The position numbers were made by a program, and so were the translations under genes. DNA of 64,000 bases from Streptomyces finlayi (GTDB lineage Bacteria; Actinomycetota; Actinomycetes; Streptomycetales; Streptomycetaceae): positions 806,001 through 870,000 of the forward strand of contig NZ_CP045702.1 of NCBI RefSeq assembly GCF_014216315.1, in the 5' to 3' direction. The notes beneath the pieces were generated by a model, which was given only the letters and a program-made list of their open reading frames with translations, did not search any database and was not told where the DNA came from. The first letter of the stretch is position 1. Each line of letters starts with the position of its first letter. This document shows, piece by piece, positions 18,467-27,528 of this stretch.

Positions 18467-20248
18467 ATGGACACCCCGCTCAGCACCATCGCCGTCGTCG
18501 GTCTCGGCACCATGGGAACCGGCATTGCCGAGGTCCTGGCCCGTGCGGGCCGCGAGGTCATCGGCATCGACATCAGTGACGAGGCCGCCCGCCGGGCCGT
18601 CGCCTCCCTGGAAGCCTCCACCGCCCGCGCCGTGCGGCGCGAGAAGATCACCGAGGAGGAGCGGAGCGACGTCCTGGCCCGCTTCCGTACGTTCTCCGAC
18701 CTCCAGGCCGCCGCCGCGGCCGAACTGGTCATCGAGGTCGTGCCCGAGTCCTACGAGATCAAGCAGCAGGTCTTCCGCGACCTCGACGCCGTCGTCTCCC
18801 CCACCGCGATCCTGGCGACGGGCACGAACGCGCTGTCGGTGACCCGGCTGGCCGCCGAGTCGCAGCACCCCGAGCGGGTGCTGGGCCTCCACTTCTTCAA
18901 CCCCGCGCCCGCGATGAAGCTGGTCGAGGTGGTCTCCTCGGTGCTCACCGCGCCGCCGGCCGTCGAGACCGTCACGCGGCTGGCCAGGGAGCTGGGCAAG
19001 GAGCCGGTCGCGGTCGGCGACCGGCCGGGGTTCGTCGCGGACGGCCTGCTGTTCGGCTACCTCAACCAGGCCGCGGCGATGTACGAGGCGAACTACGCCT
19101 CGCGTGAGGACATCGACGCCGCGATGAAGCTGGGCTGCGGGCTGCCGATGGGCCCGCTGACCCTGCTCGACCTGATCGGCGTCGACACCGCGCGTACGGT
19201 CCTGGAGGCCATGTACTCCGCGTCGCACGACCGGCTGCACGCCCCGGCCCCCATCCTCAAGCAGCTCAGCGAGGCGGGCCTGACCGGGCGCAAGACGGGC
19301 CGCGGTTTCTACACGTACGACGCTCCGGGCGGCCAGACGGTGGTGCCGGACGCACTGACGCCGAAGGAGAGCACGGGGGCGGTCGCCGGGCGCCAGGTGA
19401 ACTCCGTGGGGGTCGCGGGGTCCGGGACGATGGCCTCGGGCATCGCCGAGGTCTTCGCGAAGGCCGGCTACGACGTGGTGCTGGCCGCGCGCGGCCAGGA
19501 GAAGGCGGACACGGCCAAGGGCCGGATCGCGAAGTCGCTGGAGCGTTCGGTGGCCAAGGGCCGGCTGACGGCCGAGGCGCGGGACGAGACCCTCGCACGG
19601 ATCACCGCCGCCGGTTCGCTGGACGCCTTCGCCGACGTGGACCTCGCGGTCGAGGCGGTCGCCGAGGACCTGGCGGTCAAGCAGCAGCTCTTCGCGACGC
19701 TGGACAAGGTCTGCCGGCCCGGCGCGGTGCTGGCCACCACGACCTCGTCGCTCCCCGTCATCGCGATCGCACGGGCCACGGCACGGCCCGAGGACGTGAT
19801 CGGGATGCACTTCTTCAACCCGGCGCCCGCGATGAAGCTGGTCGAGGTGGTCCGCACGGTGCTGACCGCCGACGACGTCCACGCCACCGTCCGCGAGGTC
19901 TGCGCGAAGGTCCGCAAGCACCCGGTGGACTGCGGGGACCGGGCGGGATTCATCGTGAACGCGCTGTTGTTCCCGTACCTCAACAACGCCATCAAGATGG
20001 TCGAGGAGCACTACGCGACCCTCGACGACATCGACGCCGCCATGAAGCTGGGCGGCGGCTACCCGATGGGGCCGTTCGAGCTCCTGGACGTCGTCGGGCT
20101 CGATGTCTCGCTGGCCATCGAGAAGGTCCTGCACAGCGAGTTCCGCGACCCGGGTCTCGCCCCGGCGCCCCTGCTGGAGCATCTGGTGGCCGCGGGCTGC
20201 CTCGGCCGCAAGACCGGCCGCGGCTTCCGCGAATATGCCCGTCGCTGA
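18467..20248 (+). CDS. Fused double 3-hydroxybutyryl-CoA dehydrogenase
   Basis: The product is 593 aa and consists of two complete 3-hydroxyacyl-CoA dehydrogenase units in tandem. Unit 1 (about 1-285) has VVGLGTMGTGIAEVLARAG and unit 2 (about 305-593) has VGVAGSGTMASGIAEVFAKA as NAD(P)-binding glycine loops. Both carry the catalytic His in LHFFNPAPAMKLVEVV or MHFFNPAPAMKLVEVV and end with a GRKTGRGF motif. The enzyme oxidises or reduces 3-hydroxybutyryl-CoA and acetoacetyl-CoA, the step feeding crotonyl-CoA to Ccr. It begins the ethylmalonyl-CoA block. GGAG lies 7 nt before ATG 18467; GTG 18464 is an alternative. The units are clearly homologous, pointing to an old duplication; both catalytic sets look intact. 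Confidence 0.9.
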   Translation: MDTPLSTIAVVGLGTMGTGIAEVLARAGREVIGIDISDEAARRAVASLEASTARAVRREKITEEERSDVLARFRTFSDLQAAAAAELVIEVVPESYEIKQQVFRDLDAVVSPTAILATGTNALSVTRLAAESQHPERVLGLHFFNPAPAMKLVEVVSSVLTAPPAVETVTRLARELGKEPVAVGDRPGFVADGLLFGYLNQAAAMYEANYASREDIDAAMKLGCGLPMGPLTLLDLIGVDTARTVLEAMYSASHDRLHAPAPILKQLSEAGLTGRKTGRGFYTYDAPGGQTVVPDALTPKESTGAVAGRQVNSVGVAGSGTMASGIAEVFAKAGYDVVLAARGQEKADTAKGRIAKSLERSVAKGRLTAEARDETLARITAAGSLDAFADVDLAVEAVAEDLAVKQQLFATLDKVCRPGAVLATTTSSLPVIAIARATARPEDVIGMHFFNPAPAMKLVEVVRTVLTADDVHATVREVCAKVRKHPVDCGDRAGFIVNALLFPYLNNAIKMVEEHYATLDDIDAAMKLGGGYPMGPFELLDVVGLDVSLAIEKVLHSEFRDPGLAPAPLLEHLVAAGCLGRKTGRGFREYARR

Positions 20249-20348
20249 GCCAGGAGGCGGGAGGGGCGGGTGGGGCGGGTTGCTGGGCCGTGCGGGCGGC
20301 CCGCCCCCACGGGCGCGTCCCCCCGCACCGATGCAGTACGTTCACACC

Positions 20349-21167
20349 ATGTCCCAGCCCGCCAGGTCCACCCGTACCTCAGTCGCGCCCGATGCCCCGG
20401 AGACCGCCGCGGGCACCCGCGCCGCCGCCCAACGGCTCAAAATGCGCCGTGAGCTGGCAGCCGCCGCGATGGAACTCTTCGCGACGAAGGGGTACGAGGC
20501 GACGACGGTCGACGAGATCGCGGGTGCCGCGGGCGTCGCCCGGCGGACGTTCTTCCGCCACTTCCGCTCCAAGGAAGAGGCGATCTTCCCGGACCACGAC
20601 GACACCCTCGTACGGGCCGAGGCCGTCCTCAACGCGGCGCCGGCGCACGAGCACCCGCTCGACACGGTCTGCCGGGGCATCAAGGAAGTCATGAAGATGT
20701 ACGCGGCCAAGCCCGCGGTCTCCGTGGCCCGCTACAAACTGACCCGTGAGGTGCCCACGCTGCGGGAGGCGGAGATCGCCTCGGTGGCCCGCTACGAGCG
20801 GCTGTTCACCCGCTATCTGCTGGGCCACTTCGACGAGCGCGACCACCATGTCGGCAATGACGACCCGCTGCTGGCCGAGGTAGCCGCGTCAGCCGTCGTG
20901 ACCGCGCACAACCATGTGCTGCGGCGCTGGCTGCGGGCGGGCGGCCAGGGCGATGTGGAGGCGCAGCTCGACCACGCCTTCGCGATCGTCCGGGACACCT
21001 TCGGCTCCGGAATCGGGGCGGGGCGCACCGCGGCGGCCGAGCCGTCGAAGACCCCGGCCGCCGCCACGGTGGCGACGGAGGGCGAGGTGCTGGTCGCGGT
21101 GGCGCGGACGGACGCGCCGCTCGACGAGGTGATGCGCACGATCCAGCAGGCGCTGAAGGACCGCTGA
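20349..21167 (+). CDS. TetR-family regulator of the ethylmalonyl-CoA block
   Basis: The product is 272 aa. The helix-turn-helix is clear (AAAMELFATKGYEATTVDEI then AGVARRTFFRHFRSKEEAIF), followed by a helical ligand domain and a long Ala-rich C-terminal tail. It lies 100 bp after the dehydrogenase gene and shortly before ccr, a position suggesting control of C4 acyl-CoA metabolism with an acyl-CoA as possible effector (inference). ATG 20349 (MSQPARSTR) is preferred over ATG 20331. It lacks a ribosome site, but TACGTT at 20337-20342 ends 6 nt before it, consistent with a leaderless mRNA; the longer start would place the coding region over that box. Confidence 0.85.
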   Translation: MSQPARSTRTSVAPDAPETAAGTRAAAQRLKMRRELAAAAMELFATKGYEATTVDEIAGAAGVARRTFFRHFRSKEEAIFPDHDDTLVRAEAVLNAAPAHEHPLDTVCRGIKEVMKMYAAKPAVSVARYKLTREVPTLREAEIASVARYERLFTRYLLGHFDERDHHVGNDDPLLAEVAASAVVTAHNHVLRRWLRAGGQGDVEAQLDHAFAIVRDTFGSGIGAGRTAAAEPSKTPAAATVATEGEVLVAVARTDAPLDEVMRTIQQALKDR

Positions 21168-21178
21168 GAGCCGCGTGG

Positions 21179-21931
21179 TCAGAGTCCGCCGGTCCGGTCG
21201 TCCACCGGAGGGGCCGCCTCCCAGGGCGGTGGCGTGCCGCCGTCGCTCCACGCCGCGAGGGCCTCGTGGTCCACGCAGAGAATGCCGCACCGGTCCGCGT
21301 AGTCGAGGGCGGGGTAGGTGAACGCGCCCGTCGTCACGACGAGCGCGACGTCGGCTTCGTGCACGGCGAAGCAGGTGCCTCCGAACCGCTGCACGTCCTG
21401 GGAGCCGACCTTGTTCTCGGCGCCGTACCGCTTGCACTGGATGACGACGCGCCGCCCGTCGCGGGCTGTCGCGACGACGTCGGCCCCGAGGTCTCCCGCT
21501 CCGCCGACGACCTCGACGTCCTGGCAGCCGTCGCGCTCGCAGAGTCCGGCGACGGCCTGCTCGAACTCGTCCGCGTCCAGCGCCGCGTAGTCCACCGGTC
21601 CGGTGGCGTCCTGCGCACGCAGGGCTGCGGCGGCCTCGGCGAGTCCGGTGTCCACGAGGTCGTGGGTGACCTCGGTCACCGCCGCGGTGGCCCTGCACGC
21701 CGCCCTGCGACGGGAGCGGCTGCGCAGCAGCGCCACCGCCCCCGTCACCAGGAAGGCCGTCACCACGACGGCGACGGCCGGATGTCTTCCGGCGCTCTGC
21801 CAGGCGGCCCGCAGGACGGTCCCCGCTCCCCAGATCAGCACAGCGGCGAGCGCGAAGCCCACGGCCGTGCGGCGGACGCTGAATGCGGGCCGGCTGTCCG
21901 GCGCGGTGCCTCTGCGGGCGGGTATCGCCAT
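21179..21931 (-). CDS. Membrane-anchored Mrr-like restriction endonuclease-fold protein
   Basis: The product is 250 aa. Two transmembrane helices lie near residues 17-36 and 46-65. A cytoplasmic Mrr_cat-type PD-(D/E)xK domain follows: DADEFEQAVAGLCERDGCQD, then GDLGADVVATARDG with the catalytic Asp, then VVIQCKRYG with the QxK variant of the third motif. Such proteins are annotated 'restriction endonuclease' (PF04471), but membrane-tethered forms are common in actinobacteria and their DNA target is unknown. It is convergent with the TetR gene and divergent from the GNAT gene. ATG 21931 is preceded by GGGAGAGG. No methyltransferase partner is present. Confidence 0.8.
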   Translation of the reverse strand: MAIPARRGTAPDSRPAFSVRRTAVGFALAAVLIWGAGTVLRAAWQSAGRHPAVAVVVTAFLVTGAVALLRSRSRRRAACRATAAVTEVTHDLVDTGLAEAAAALRAQDATGPVDYAALDADEFEQAVAGLCERDGCQDVEVVGGAGDLGADVVATARDGRRVVIQCKRYGAENKVGSQDVQRFGGTCFAVHEADVALVVTTGAFTYPALDYADRCGILCVDHEALAAWSDGGTPPPWEAAPPVDDRTGGL

Positions 21932-22055
21932 CTTCGGTGCCTCTCCCAGCTGCTGGTCGTCCAAGATCACTCGCTTGTGCCACCTGCCCCGGCCCGCGGC
22001 GCCGACGCGGGGGAATCCGTTTGCTCCTGCGGGCCCCGGCTGTTCAGGTGGCCGC

Positions 22056-22853
22056 ATGGAATCCGAACGAGATGCGCTGCTTGCCCTGTTCGACCACGAG
22101 ATGCGGGAACACGCACGTCCCGAAGGCCCCGGTGTCCGGGTCGAGCGTGCCGGTGACGTCGTACGCCAGGTCGGCAGGGCCGACGACTGGAACGGTGTCG
22201 TGTGGTCCGCCCCCGGCCTGGACTCCGCCCGGGCCGACACGGCGATCGCGGCGCAGGTCGCCTACTTCACCTCGCTCGGCCACGACGCGTTCGAGTGGAA
22301 GGTGTACGCCCACGACCGGCCCGCCGACCTGCCCGAGCGGCTGCTGGCCGCCGGATTCGTACCGGAACCGCCGGAGACCCTGCTGGTCGCCCCGGTGGCG
22401 GACCTCCCGACCGCCGTCGTCCTGCCGGCGGGCATCGAGCTGCGGACCGTGACCGACGCGGCCGGCGTGGAGCTCATGGGCCGGGCCCATGAGGAGGCGT
22501 TCGGCACGGACTGGGCGCGGATCGGCCACCAGGTGCTCACCCGGCTGAAAGAGGACGCGGACAGCTTCGTGGGGGTCCTGGCGATGGCGGGCGACGAGCC
22601 GGTCGGCTCCGCCCGGATGGAGTTCTGTCCGGGCACGGGCTTCGCGGGGCTCTGGGGCGGCGGGACGGTGGCCCCCTGGCGCGGCAAGGGCGTCTACCGG
22701 GCGATGGTCGCCTACCGCGCCCGGATCGCGGCGGAGCGCGGCTACCGCCATCTCCAGGTCGACGCCACCGACCGGTCCGCCCCGATCCTGCGCCGACTGG
22801 GCTTCTCGGAGCTGAGTACGACGACGCCGTACGTGTACCGCCCCGTGCGCTGA
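22056..22853 (+). CDS. GNAT-family N-acetyltransferase
   Basis: The product is 265 aa. The C-terminal half has the GNAT fold with the acetyl-CoA pyrophosphate loop near VAPWRGKGVYRAMVAYRA (a variant of Q/RxxGxG/A) and a closing strand YRHLQVDATDRSAPILRRLG. The N-terminal half is a degenerate second GNAT-like unit with ARADTAIAAQVAYFTSLGHD. The acceptor substrate cannot be predicted. ATG 22056 has a weak AGGTGG upstream. It lies divergent from the Mrr-like gene and 360 bp before ccr, with no obvious role in the acyl-CoA block. Confidence 0.8.
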   Translation: MESERDALLALFDHEMREHARPEGPGVRVERAGDVVRQVGRADDWNGVVWSAPGLDSARADTAIAAQVAYFTSLGHDAFEWKVYAHDRPADLPERLLAAGFVPEPPETLLVAPVADLPTAVVLPAGIELRTVTDAAGVELMGRAHEEAFGTDWARIGHQVLTRLKEDADSFVGVLAMAGDEPVGSARMEFCPGTGFAGLWGGGTVAPWRGKGVYRAMVAYRARIAAERGYRHLQVDATDRSAPILRRLGFSELSTTTPYVYRPVR

Positions 22854-22938
22854 CCGCTCGTCGGCAGGACAGACCATCCCGTAGCACCCATGGTGTTGCT
22901 CATGCGTGCCCTCAGGATGACAAGTGAGAGAAATTGTT

Positions 22939-22980
22939 GGCACTCGGTGCCTTGTCAGGTGTCACGGAGTGCCATACGTT
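22939..22980 (+). promoter_or_regulatory. Candidate ccr promoter with flanking inverted repeat
   Basis: The 359-bp region before ccr has no gene. TTGTCA (22952-22957) and TACGTT (22975-22980) are separated by exactly 17 bp, a good sigma-70-type (HrdB) promoter, with a start near 22987 and a leader of about 225 nt. The 8-bp inverted repeat TGGCACTC (22938-22945) and GAGTGCCA (22967-22974) brackets the -35 box and touches the -10 box, so a bound dimer would block the promoter. It differs in sequence from the palindrome before the dehydrogenase gene. Confidence 0.5.
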
Positions 22981-23212
22981 GATGGTGTCCGGGCGGCCGG
23001 CGTGCTGGGACCTCACGTACGCCGGCTGTCCCCGCAAACCACGTGTCTGCGCGCCCGGGCGCCTGCGTCACAGGCAAACCCTTCTGCTCCACAGAGCAAG
23101 CCGAAGCTCCACCCGCCGAACCGACGGCACACCTCCACACCGCACCGAACGCCCTGCCCGCAGGGTCCCCTCAAGCGTTCCCTCGACGCCCAGCTTTGCC
23201 GGAGGCATCACC

Positions 23213-24550
23213 GTGAAGGAAATCCTGGACGCGATCCAGTCGCAGGACAGCACGGCCGCGGACTTCGCCGCCCTGTCCATCCCCGAGTCCTACCGCGCGG
23301 TAACCGTGCACAAGGACGAGGCCGAGATGTTCGCGGGCGTCGCCAGCCGCGACAAGGACCCCCGCAAGTCCCTGCACCTCGACGAGGTGCCGGTTCCCGA
23401 GCTCGGTCCTGGCGAGGCCCTGGTGGCGGTCATGGCCAGCTCGGTCAACTACAACTCCGTGTGGACGTCGATCTTCGAGCCCGTCTCGACCTTCGGTTTC
23501 CTGGAGCGGTACGGCAAGCTCAGCGACCTCAGCAAGCGCCACGACCTCCCGTACCACGTCATCGGCTCCGACCTGGCGGGCGTCGTGCTGCGCACCGGCC
23601 CGGGCGTGAACGCCTGGCGGCCGGGCGACGAGGTCGTCGCGCACTGCCTCTCGGTCGAGCTGGAGTCCTCCGACGGCCACAACGACACGATGCTCGACCC
23701 CGAGCAGCGCATCTGGGGCTTCGAGACCAACTTCGGCGGGCTGGCGGACATCGCGCTCGTCAAGTCCAACCAGCTGATGCCCAAGCCCCAGCACCTCAGC
23801 TGGGAGGAGGCCGCCGCTCCGGGCCTGGTCAACTCCACCGCGTACCGCCAGCTCGTCTCGCGCAACGGTGCGGGTATGAAGCAGGGCGACAACGTGCTGA
23901 TCTGGGGCGCGAGCGGCGGACTCGGCTCGTACGCCACGCAGTTCGCGCTGGCCGGCGGCGCCAACCCGATCTGTGTCGTCTCCAGCGACCAGAAGGCGGA
24001 GATCTGCCGGAAGATGGGCGCGACCGCGATCATCGACCGCAACGCCGAGGGCTACAAGTTCTGGAAGGACGAGCACAACCAGGACCCGCGCGAGTGGAAG
24101 CGGTTCGGCAAGCGCATCCGTGAGCTGACCGGTGGCGAGGACGTGGACATCGTCTTCGAGCACCCGGGCCGCGAGACCTTCGGCGCGAGTGTGTACGTCA
24201 CCCGCAAGGGCGGCACGATCGTCACCTGCGCCTCGACCTCGGGCTACAACCACGAGTACGACAACCGCTACCTGTGGATGTCGCTGAAGAAGATCGTGGG
24301 CTCGCACTTCGCCAACTACCGCGAGGCGTGGGAGGCCAACCGGCTGGTCGCCAAGGGGAAGATCCACCCGACGCTGTCGAAGGTCTACTCCCTGGAGGAC
24401 ACCGGCCAGGCCGCGTACGACGTGCACCGCAACCTCCACCAGGGCAAGGTCGGAGTGCTCGCCCTGTCCCCCCGTGAGGGCCTGGGCGTGCGCAACCAGG
24501 AGATGCGCGAGCAGCACATCGACGCCATCAACCGCTTCCGGGACATCTGA
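23213..24550 (+). CDS. ccr: Crotonyl-CoA carboxylase/reductase
   Basis: The product is 445 aa, a medium-chain dehydrogenase/reductase that carboxylates and reduces crotonyl-CoA to (2S)-ethylmalonyl-CoA with NADPH and CO2. It has the family length and recognisable segments: SSVNYNSVWTSIFEPVSTF, YHVIGSDLAGVVLRTGPGV, the nucleotide loop IWGASGGLGSYATQFALAGG and FEHPGRETFGASVYVTRKGG. GTG 23213 has GGAGG 7 nt upstream. It is followed after 1 nt by the mutase gene, so the two are translationally coupled. The product feeds the ethylmalonyl-CoA pathway and can also supply ethylmalonyl-CoA extender units to polyketide synthases. Confidence 0.97.
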   Translation: MKEILDAIQSQDSTAADFAALSIPESYRAVTVHKDEAEMFAGVASRDKDPRKSLHLDEVPVPELGPGEALVAVMASSVNYNSVWTSIFEPVSTFGFLERYGKLSDLSKRHDLPYHVIGSDLAGVVLRTGPGVNAWRPGDEVVAHCLSVELESSDGHNDTMLDPEQRIWGFETNFGGLADIALVKSNQLMPKPQHLSWEEAAAPGLVNSTAYRQLVSRNGAGMKQGDNVLIWGASGGLGSYATQFALAGGANPICVVSSDQKAEICRKMGATAIIDRNAEGYKFWKDEHNQDPREWKRFGKRIRELTGGEDVDIVFEHPGRETFGASVYVTRKGGTIVTCASTSGYNHEYDNRYLWMSLKKIVGSHFANYREAWEANRLVAKGKIHPTLSKVYSLEDTGQAAYDVHRNLHQGKVGVLALSPREGLGVRNQEMREQHIDAINRFRDI

Positions 24551-24551
24551 C

Positions 24552-26564
24552 ATGGCCGAGCGCCGGAAGGACCGGCCCTGGCTGATGCGGACGTACGCCG
24601 GTCACTCGACGGCCGAGGCGTCCAACGCGCTCTACCGGCGCAACCTCGCCAAGGGCCAGACGGGTCTGTCGGTCGCCTTCGACCTGCCGACGCAGACGGG
24701 GTACGACCCCGACCACGTCCTCGCCCGTGGCGAGGTGGGCCGGGTCGGTGTTCCCGTCTCGCACATCGGTGACATGCGGCGGCTGTTCCAGGACATCCCC
24801 CTGGAGCAGATGAACACCTCGATGACGATCAACGCCACCGCGATGTGGCTTCTGGCGCTCTATCAGGTGGTCGCCGAGGAGCAGGGCGCCGACCCGGGGA
24901 AGCTCCAGGGCACGACGCAGAACGACATCGTCAAGGAGTACCTCTCGCGCGGAACGCACGTGTTCCCGCCGGTTCCCTCGCTGCGGCTGACGACCGACAT
25001 GATCACGTACACGGTCAACCGCATCCCCAAGTGGAACCCGATCAACATCTGCAGCTACCACCTGCAGGAGGCGGGAGCCACTCCGGTCCAGGAGATCGCG
25101 TACGCCATGTCGACGGCCGTCGCGGTCCTCGACGCGGTCCGTGACTCCGGGCAGGTGCCCGAGGAGAAGTTCGGCGACGTGGTCGCCCGCATCTCCTTCT
25201 TCGTGAACGCGGGCGTCCGCTTCATCGAGGAGATGTGCAAGATGCGCGCCTTCGGCCGCATCTGGGACCAGGTCACCCGTGAGCGGTACGGCATCGAGAA
25301 CCCCAAGCAGCGGCGTTTCCGTTACGGCGTGCAGGTCAACTCCCTGGGTCTCACGGAGGCCCAGCCGGAGAACAACGTCCAGCGCATCGTGCTGGAGATG
25401 CTGGCCGTCACCCTGTCCAAGGACGCCCGTGCCCGCGCCGTCCAGCTGCCCGCCTGGAACGAGGCCCTGGGGCTCCCCCGCCCCTGGGACCAGCAGTGGT
25501 CGCTGCGTATCCAGCAGGTCCTCGCGCACGAGAGCGATCTGCTGGAGTACGAGGACATCTTCGCCGGGTCGCACGTGATCGAGGCCAAGGTGGAGTCCCT
25601 GGTCACCGAGTCGCTCGCCGAGATCGACCGCATCGAGCGGATGGGCGGCGCCATGGCCGCCGTCGAGTCCGGGTACCTCAAGTCCGAGCTGGTGTCCTCG
25701 CACGCCGCCCGGCGGGCCAGGATCGAGGGCGGCGAGGAGAAGATCGTCGGCGTCAACATCTACGAGACGACGGAGCCCAACCCGCTCACCGCGGACCTCG
25801 ACGCCGCGATCATGACGGTGGATCCGGAGAACGAGGCCCGGGTCGTCGCCGCTCTCCACGAGTGGCGCGACAACCGCGACGAGGCACGCGCCACCGAGGC
25901 GCTCGCCGCGCTGAAGAAGGCCGCCGCCGGCACCGAGAACATGATGGAGGCGACCGTGGAGTGCGCCCGGGCGGGCGTCACCACGGGCGAGTGGTCCTGG
26001 GCGCTGCGCGATGTCTTCGGCGAGTTCCGTGCCCCGACCGGTGTCTCGTCGGCCCCGGTCGCGGTGACGGCCGAGGCGGGCACCCCGCTGGCCCTGGTCC
26101 GCGAGAAGGCCGCGCGTACCGCCGAGGACCTGGGGGCGGGCCGGCTGCGTCTGCTGGTCGGCAAGCCGGGTCTGGACGGTCACTCCAACGGCGCCGAGCA
26201 GATCGCCGTACGGGCCCGTGACGCCGGTTTCGAGGTGGTCTACCAGGGCATCAGGCTGACGCCCGAGCAGATCGTCTCGGCGGCCGTGGCCGAGGACGTG
26301 CACTGCGTCGGCCTGTCGATCCTGTCCGGCTCGCACGCCGAGCTGGTGCCCGATGTGCTGCACCGGCTGCGCGAGGCCGGGGCGCCGGACATTCCGGTGA
26401 TCGCGGGCGGCATCATTCCGCCCGCCGACGCCGCCGCCCTGATCGGAGCCGGCGTCGCCGCCGTCTTCACCCCGAAGGACTTCGGCATCACGGAGATCAT
26501 CGGCCGTATCGTCGACGAGATCCGGAAAGCGAACAAGCTCGACCCTCTGGAGGTCTCCGCATGA
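24552..26564 (+). CDS. ecm: Ethylmalonyl-CoA mutase, MeaA type
   Basis: The product is 670 aa, a single-chain coenzyme-B12 mutase that turns ethylmalonyl-CoA into methylsuccinyl-CoA. The N-terminal TIM barrel carries TGLSVAFDLPTQTGYDPDH and NTSMTINATAMWLLALY, with substrate-binding segments typical of acyl-CoA mutases. The C-terminal B12 domain (about 535-665) has the cobalt-ligand motif GKPGLDGHSNGAEQ (DxHxxG) and SILSGSHAEL. It starts 1 nt after ccr and overlaps the lyase gene by 4 bp. The ccr context favours ethylmalonyl-CoA over methylmalonyl-CoA as substrate. Confidence 0.93.
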   Translation: MAERRKDRPWLMRTYAGHSTAEASNALYRRNLAKGQTGLSVAFDLPTQTGYDPDHVLARGEVGRVGVPVSHIGDMRRLFQDIPLEQMNTSMTINATAMWLLALYQVVAEEQGADPGKLQGTTQNDIVKEYLSRGTHVFPPVPSLRLTTDMITYTVNRIPKWNPINICSYHLQEAGATPVQEIAYAMSTAVAVLDAVRDSGQVPEEKFGDVVARISFFVNAGVRFIEEMCKMRAFGRIWDQVTRERYGIENPKQRRFRYGVQVNSLGLTEAQPENNVQRIVLEMLAVTLSKDARARAVQLPAWNEALGLPRPWDQQWSLRIQQVLAHESDLLEYEDIFAGSHVIEAKVESLVTESLAEIDRIERMGGAMAAVESGYLKSELVSSHAARRARIEGGEEKIVGVNIYETTEPNPLTADLDAAIMTVDPENEARVVAALHEWRDNRDEARATEALAALKKAAAGTENMMEATVECARAGVTTGEWSWALRDVFGEFRAPTGVSSAPVAVTAEAGTPLALVREKAARTAEDLGAGRLRLLVGKPGLDGHSNGAEQIAVRARDAGFEVVYQGIRLTPEQIVSAAVAEDVHCVGLSILSGSHAELVPDVLHRLREAGAPDIPVIAGGIIPPADAAALIGAGVAAVFTPKDFGITEIIGRIVDEIRKANKLDPLEVSA

Positions 26565-27526
26565 CCACGCCCGTGAACCGTCTGCGCCCGCGCCGCTCCT
26601 GCCTGGCGGTACCCGGCTCGAACCCCCGGTTCCTGGAGAAGGCCCAGGGCCTCCCGGCCGACCAGGTCTTCCTCGACCTGGAGGACGCCGTCGCGCCGCT
26701 CGCCAAGGAAGGCGCCCGTCAGCACATCGTCGACGCGCTGAACAACGGCGACTGGACGGGCAAGACCCGGGTCGTGCGGGTCAACGACTGGACCACGCAC
26801 TGGACGTACCGCGACGTCATCGCCGTCGTCGAGGGCGCCGGCCCCAACCTCGACTGCATCATGCTGCCGAAGGTCCAGGACGCCCAGCAGGTCGTGGCCC
26901 TGGATCTGCTGCTGACGCAGATCGAGAAGACGATGGGCTTCGAGGTCGGGAAGATCGGCATCGAGGCGCAGATCGAGAACGCCAAGGGTTTGGTGAACAT
27001 CGACGACATCGCCGCCGCCTCGCCGCGCCTGGAGACCCTGATCTTCGGCCCGGCCGACTTCATGGCCTCGATCAACATGAAGACCCTGGTCGTCGGTCAG
27101 CAGCCCCCCGGTTACGGCGCCGACGCGTACCACTACATCCTCATGCGCATTCTGATGGCGGCCCGTACGCACGACCTCCAGGCGATCGACGGCCCCTTCC
27201 TCCAGATCCGTGACGTGGACGCGTACCGCGAGGTCGCGGGGCGTGCGGCGGCGCTGGGCTTCGACGGCAAGTGGGTGCTGCACCCCGGTCAGGTCGACGC
27301 GGCCAACGAGGTGTTCTCACCCGCGCAGGAGGACTACGACCACGCCGAGCTGATCCTCGACGCCTACGACTGGTGCACCTCCGAGGAGGGCGGCAAGAAG
27401 GGCTCGGCGATGCTCGGCGACGAGATGATCGACGAGGCCAGCCGCAAGATGGCGCTCGTCATCGCGGGCAAGGGCCGTGCGGCCGGAATGCAGCGCACCT
27501 CCAAGTTCGAAGCCCCGGAGGCCTGA
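26561..27526 (+). CDS. CoA-ester lyase of the HpcH/HpaI (malyl-CoA lyase/CitE) family
   Basis: The product is 321 aa, a Mg2+-dependent TIM-barrel lyase. RSCLAVPGSNPRFLEKA at the N-terminus, VFLDLEDAVAP with metal-binding acidic residues, and IEAQIENAKGL plus LIFGPADFMASI are typical of citrate/malyl-CoA-type lyases. In this cluster the likely reaction is cleavage of beta-methylmalyl-CoA to glyoxylate and propionyl-CoA (and perhaps malyl-CoA), the last step of the ethylmalonyl-CoA pathway. ATG 26561 overlaps the mutase stop (ATGA). Confidence 0.9.
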   Translation: MTTPVNRLRPRRSCLAVPGSNPRFLEKAQGLPADQVFLDLEDAVAPLAKEGARQHIVDALNNGDWTGKTRVVRVNDWTTHWTYRDVIAVVEGAGPNLDCIMLPKVQDAQQVVALDLLLTQIEKTMGFEVGKIGIEAQIENAKGLVNIDDIAAASPRLETLIFGPADFMASINMKTLVVGQQPPGYGADAYHYILMRILMAARTHDLQAIDGPFLQIRDVDAYREVAGRAAALGFDGKWVLHPGQVDAANEVFSPAQEDYDHAELILDAYDWCTSEEGGKKGSAMLGDEMIDEASRKMALVIAGKGRAAGMQRTSKFEAPEA

Positions 27527-27528
27527 TC

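Noticed and set aside
21603..22055. N-terminal extension of the GNAT protein
   Set aside because: The extension would overlap the divergent Mrr-like gene and has no acetyltransferase similarity.
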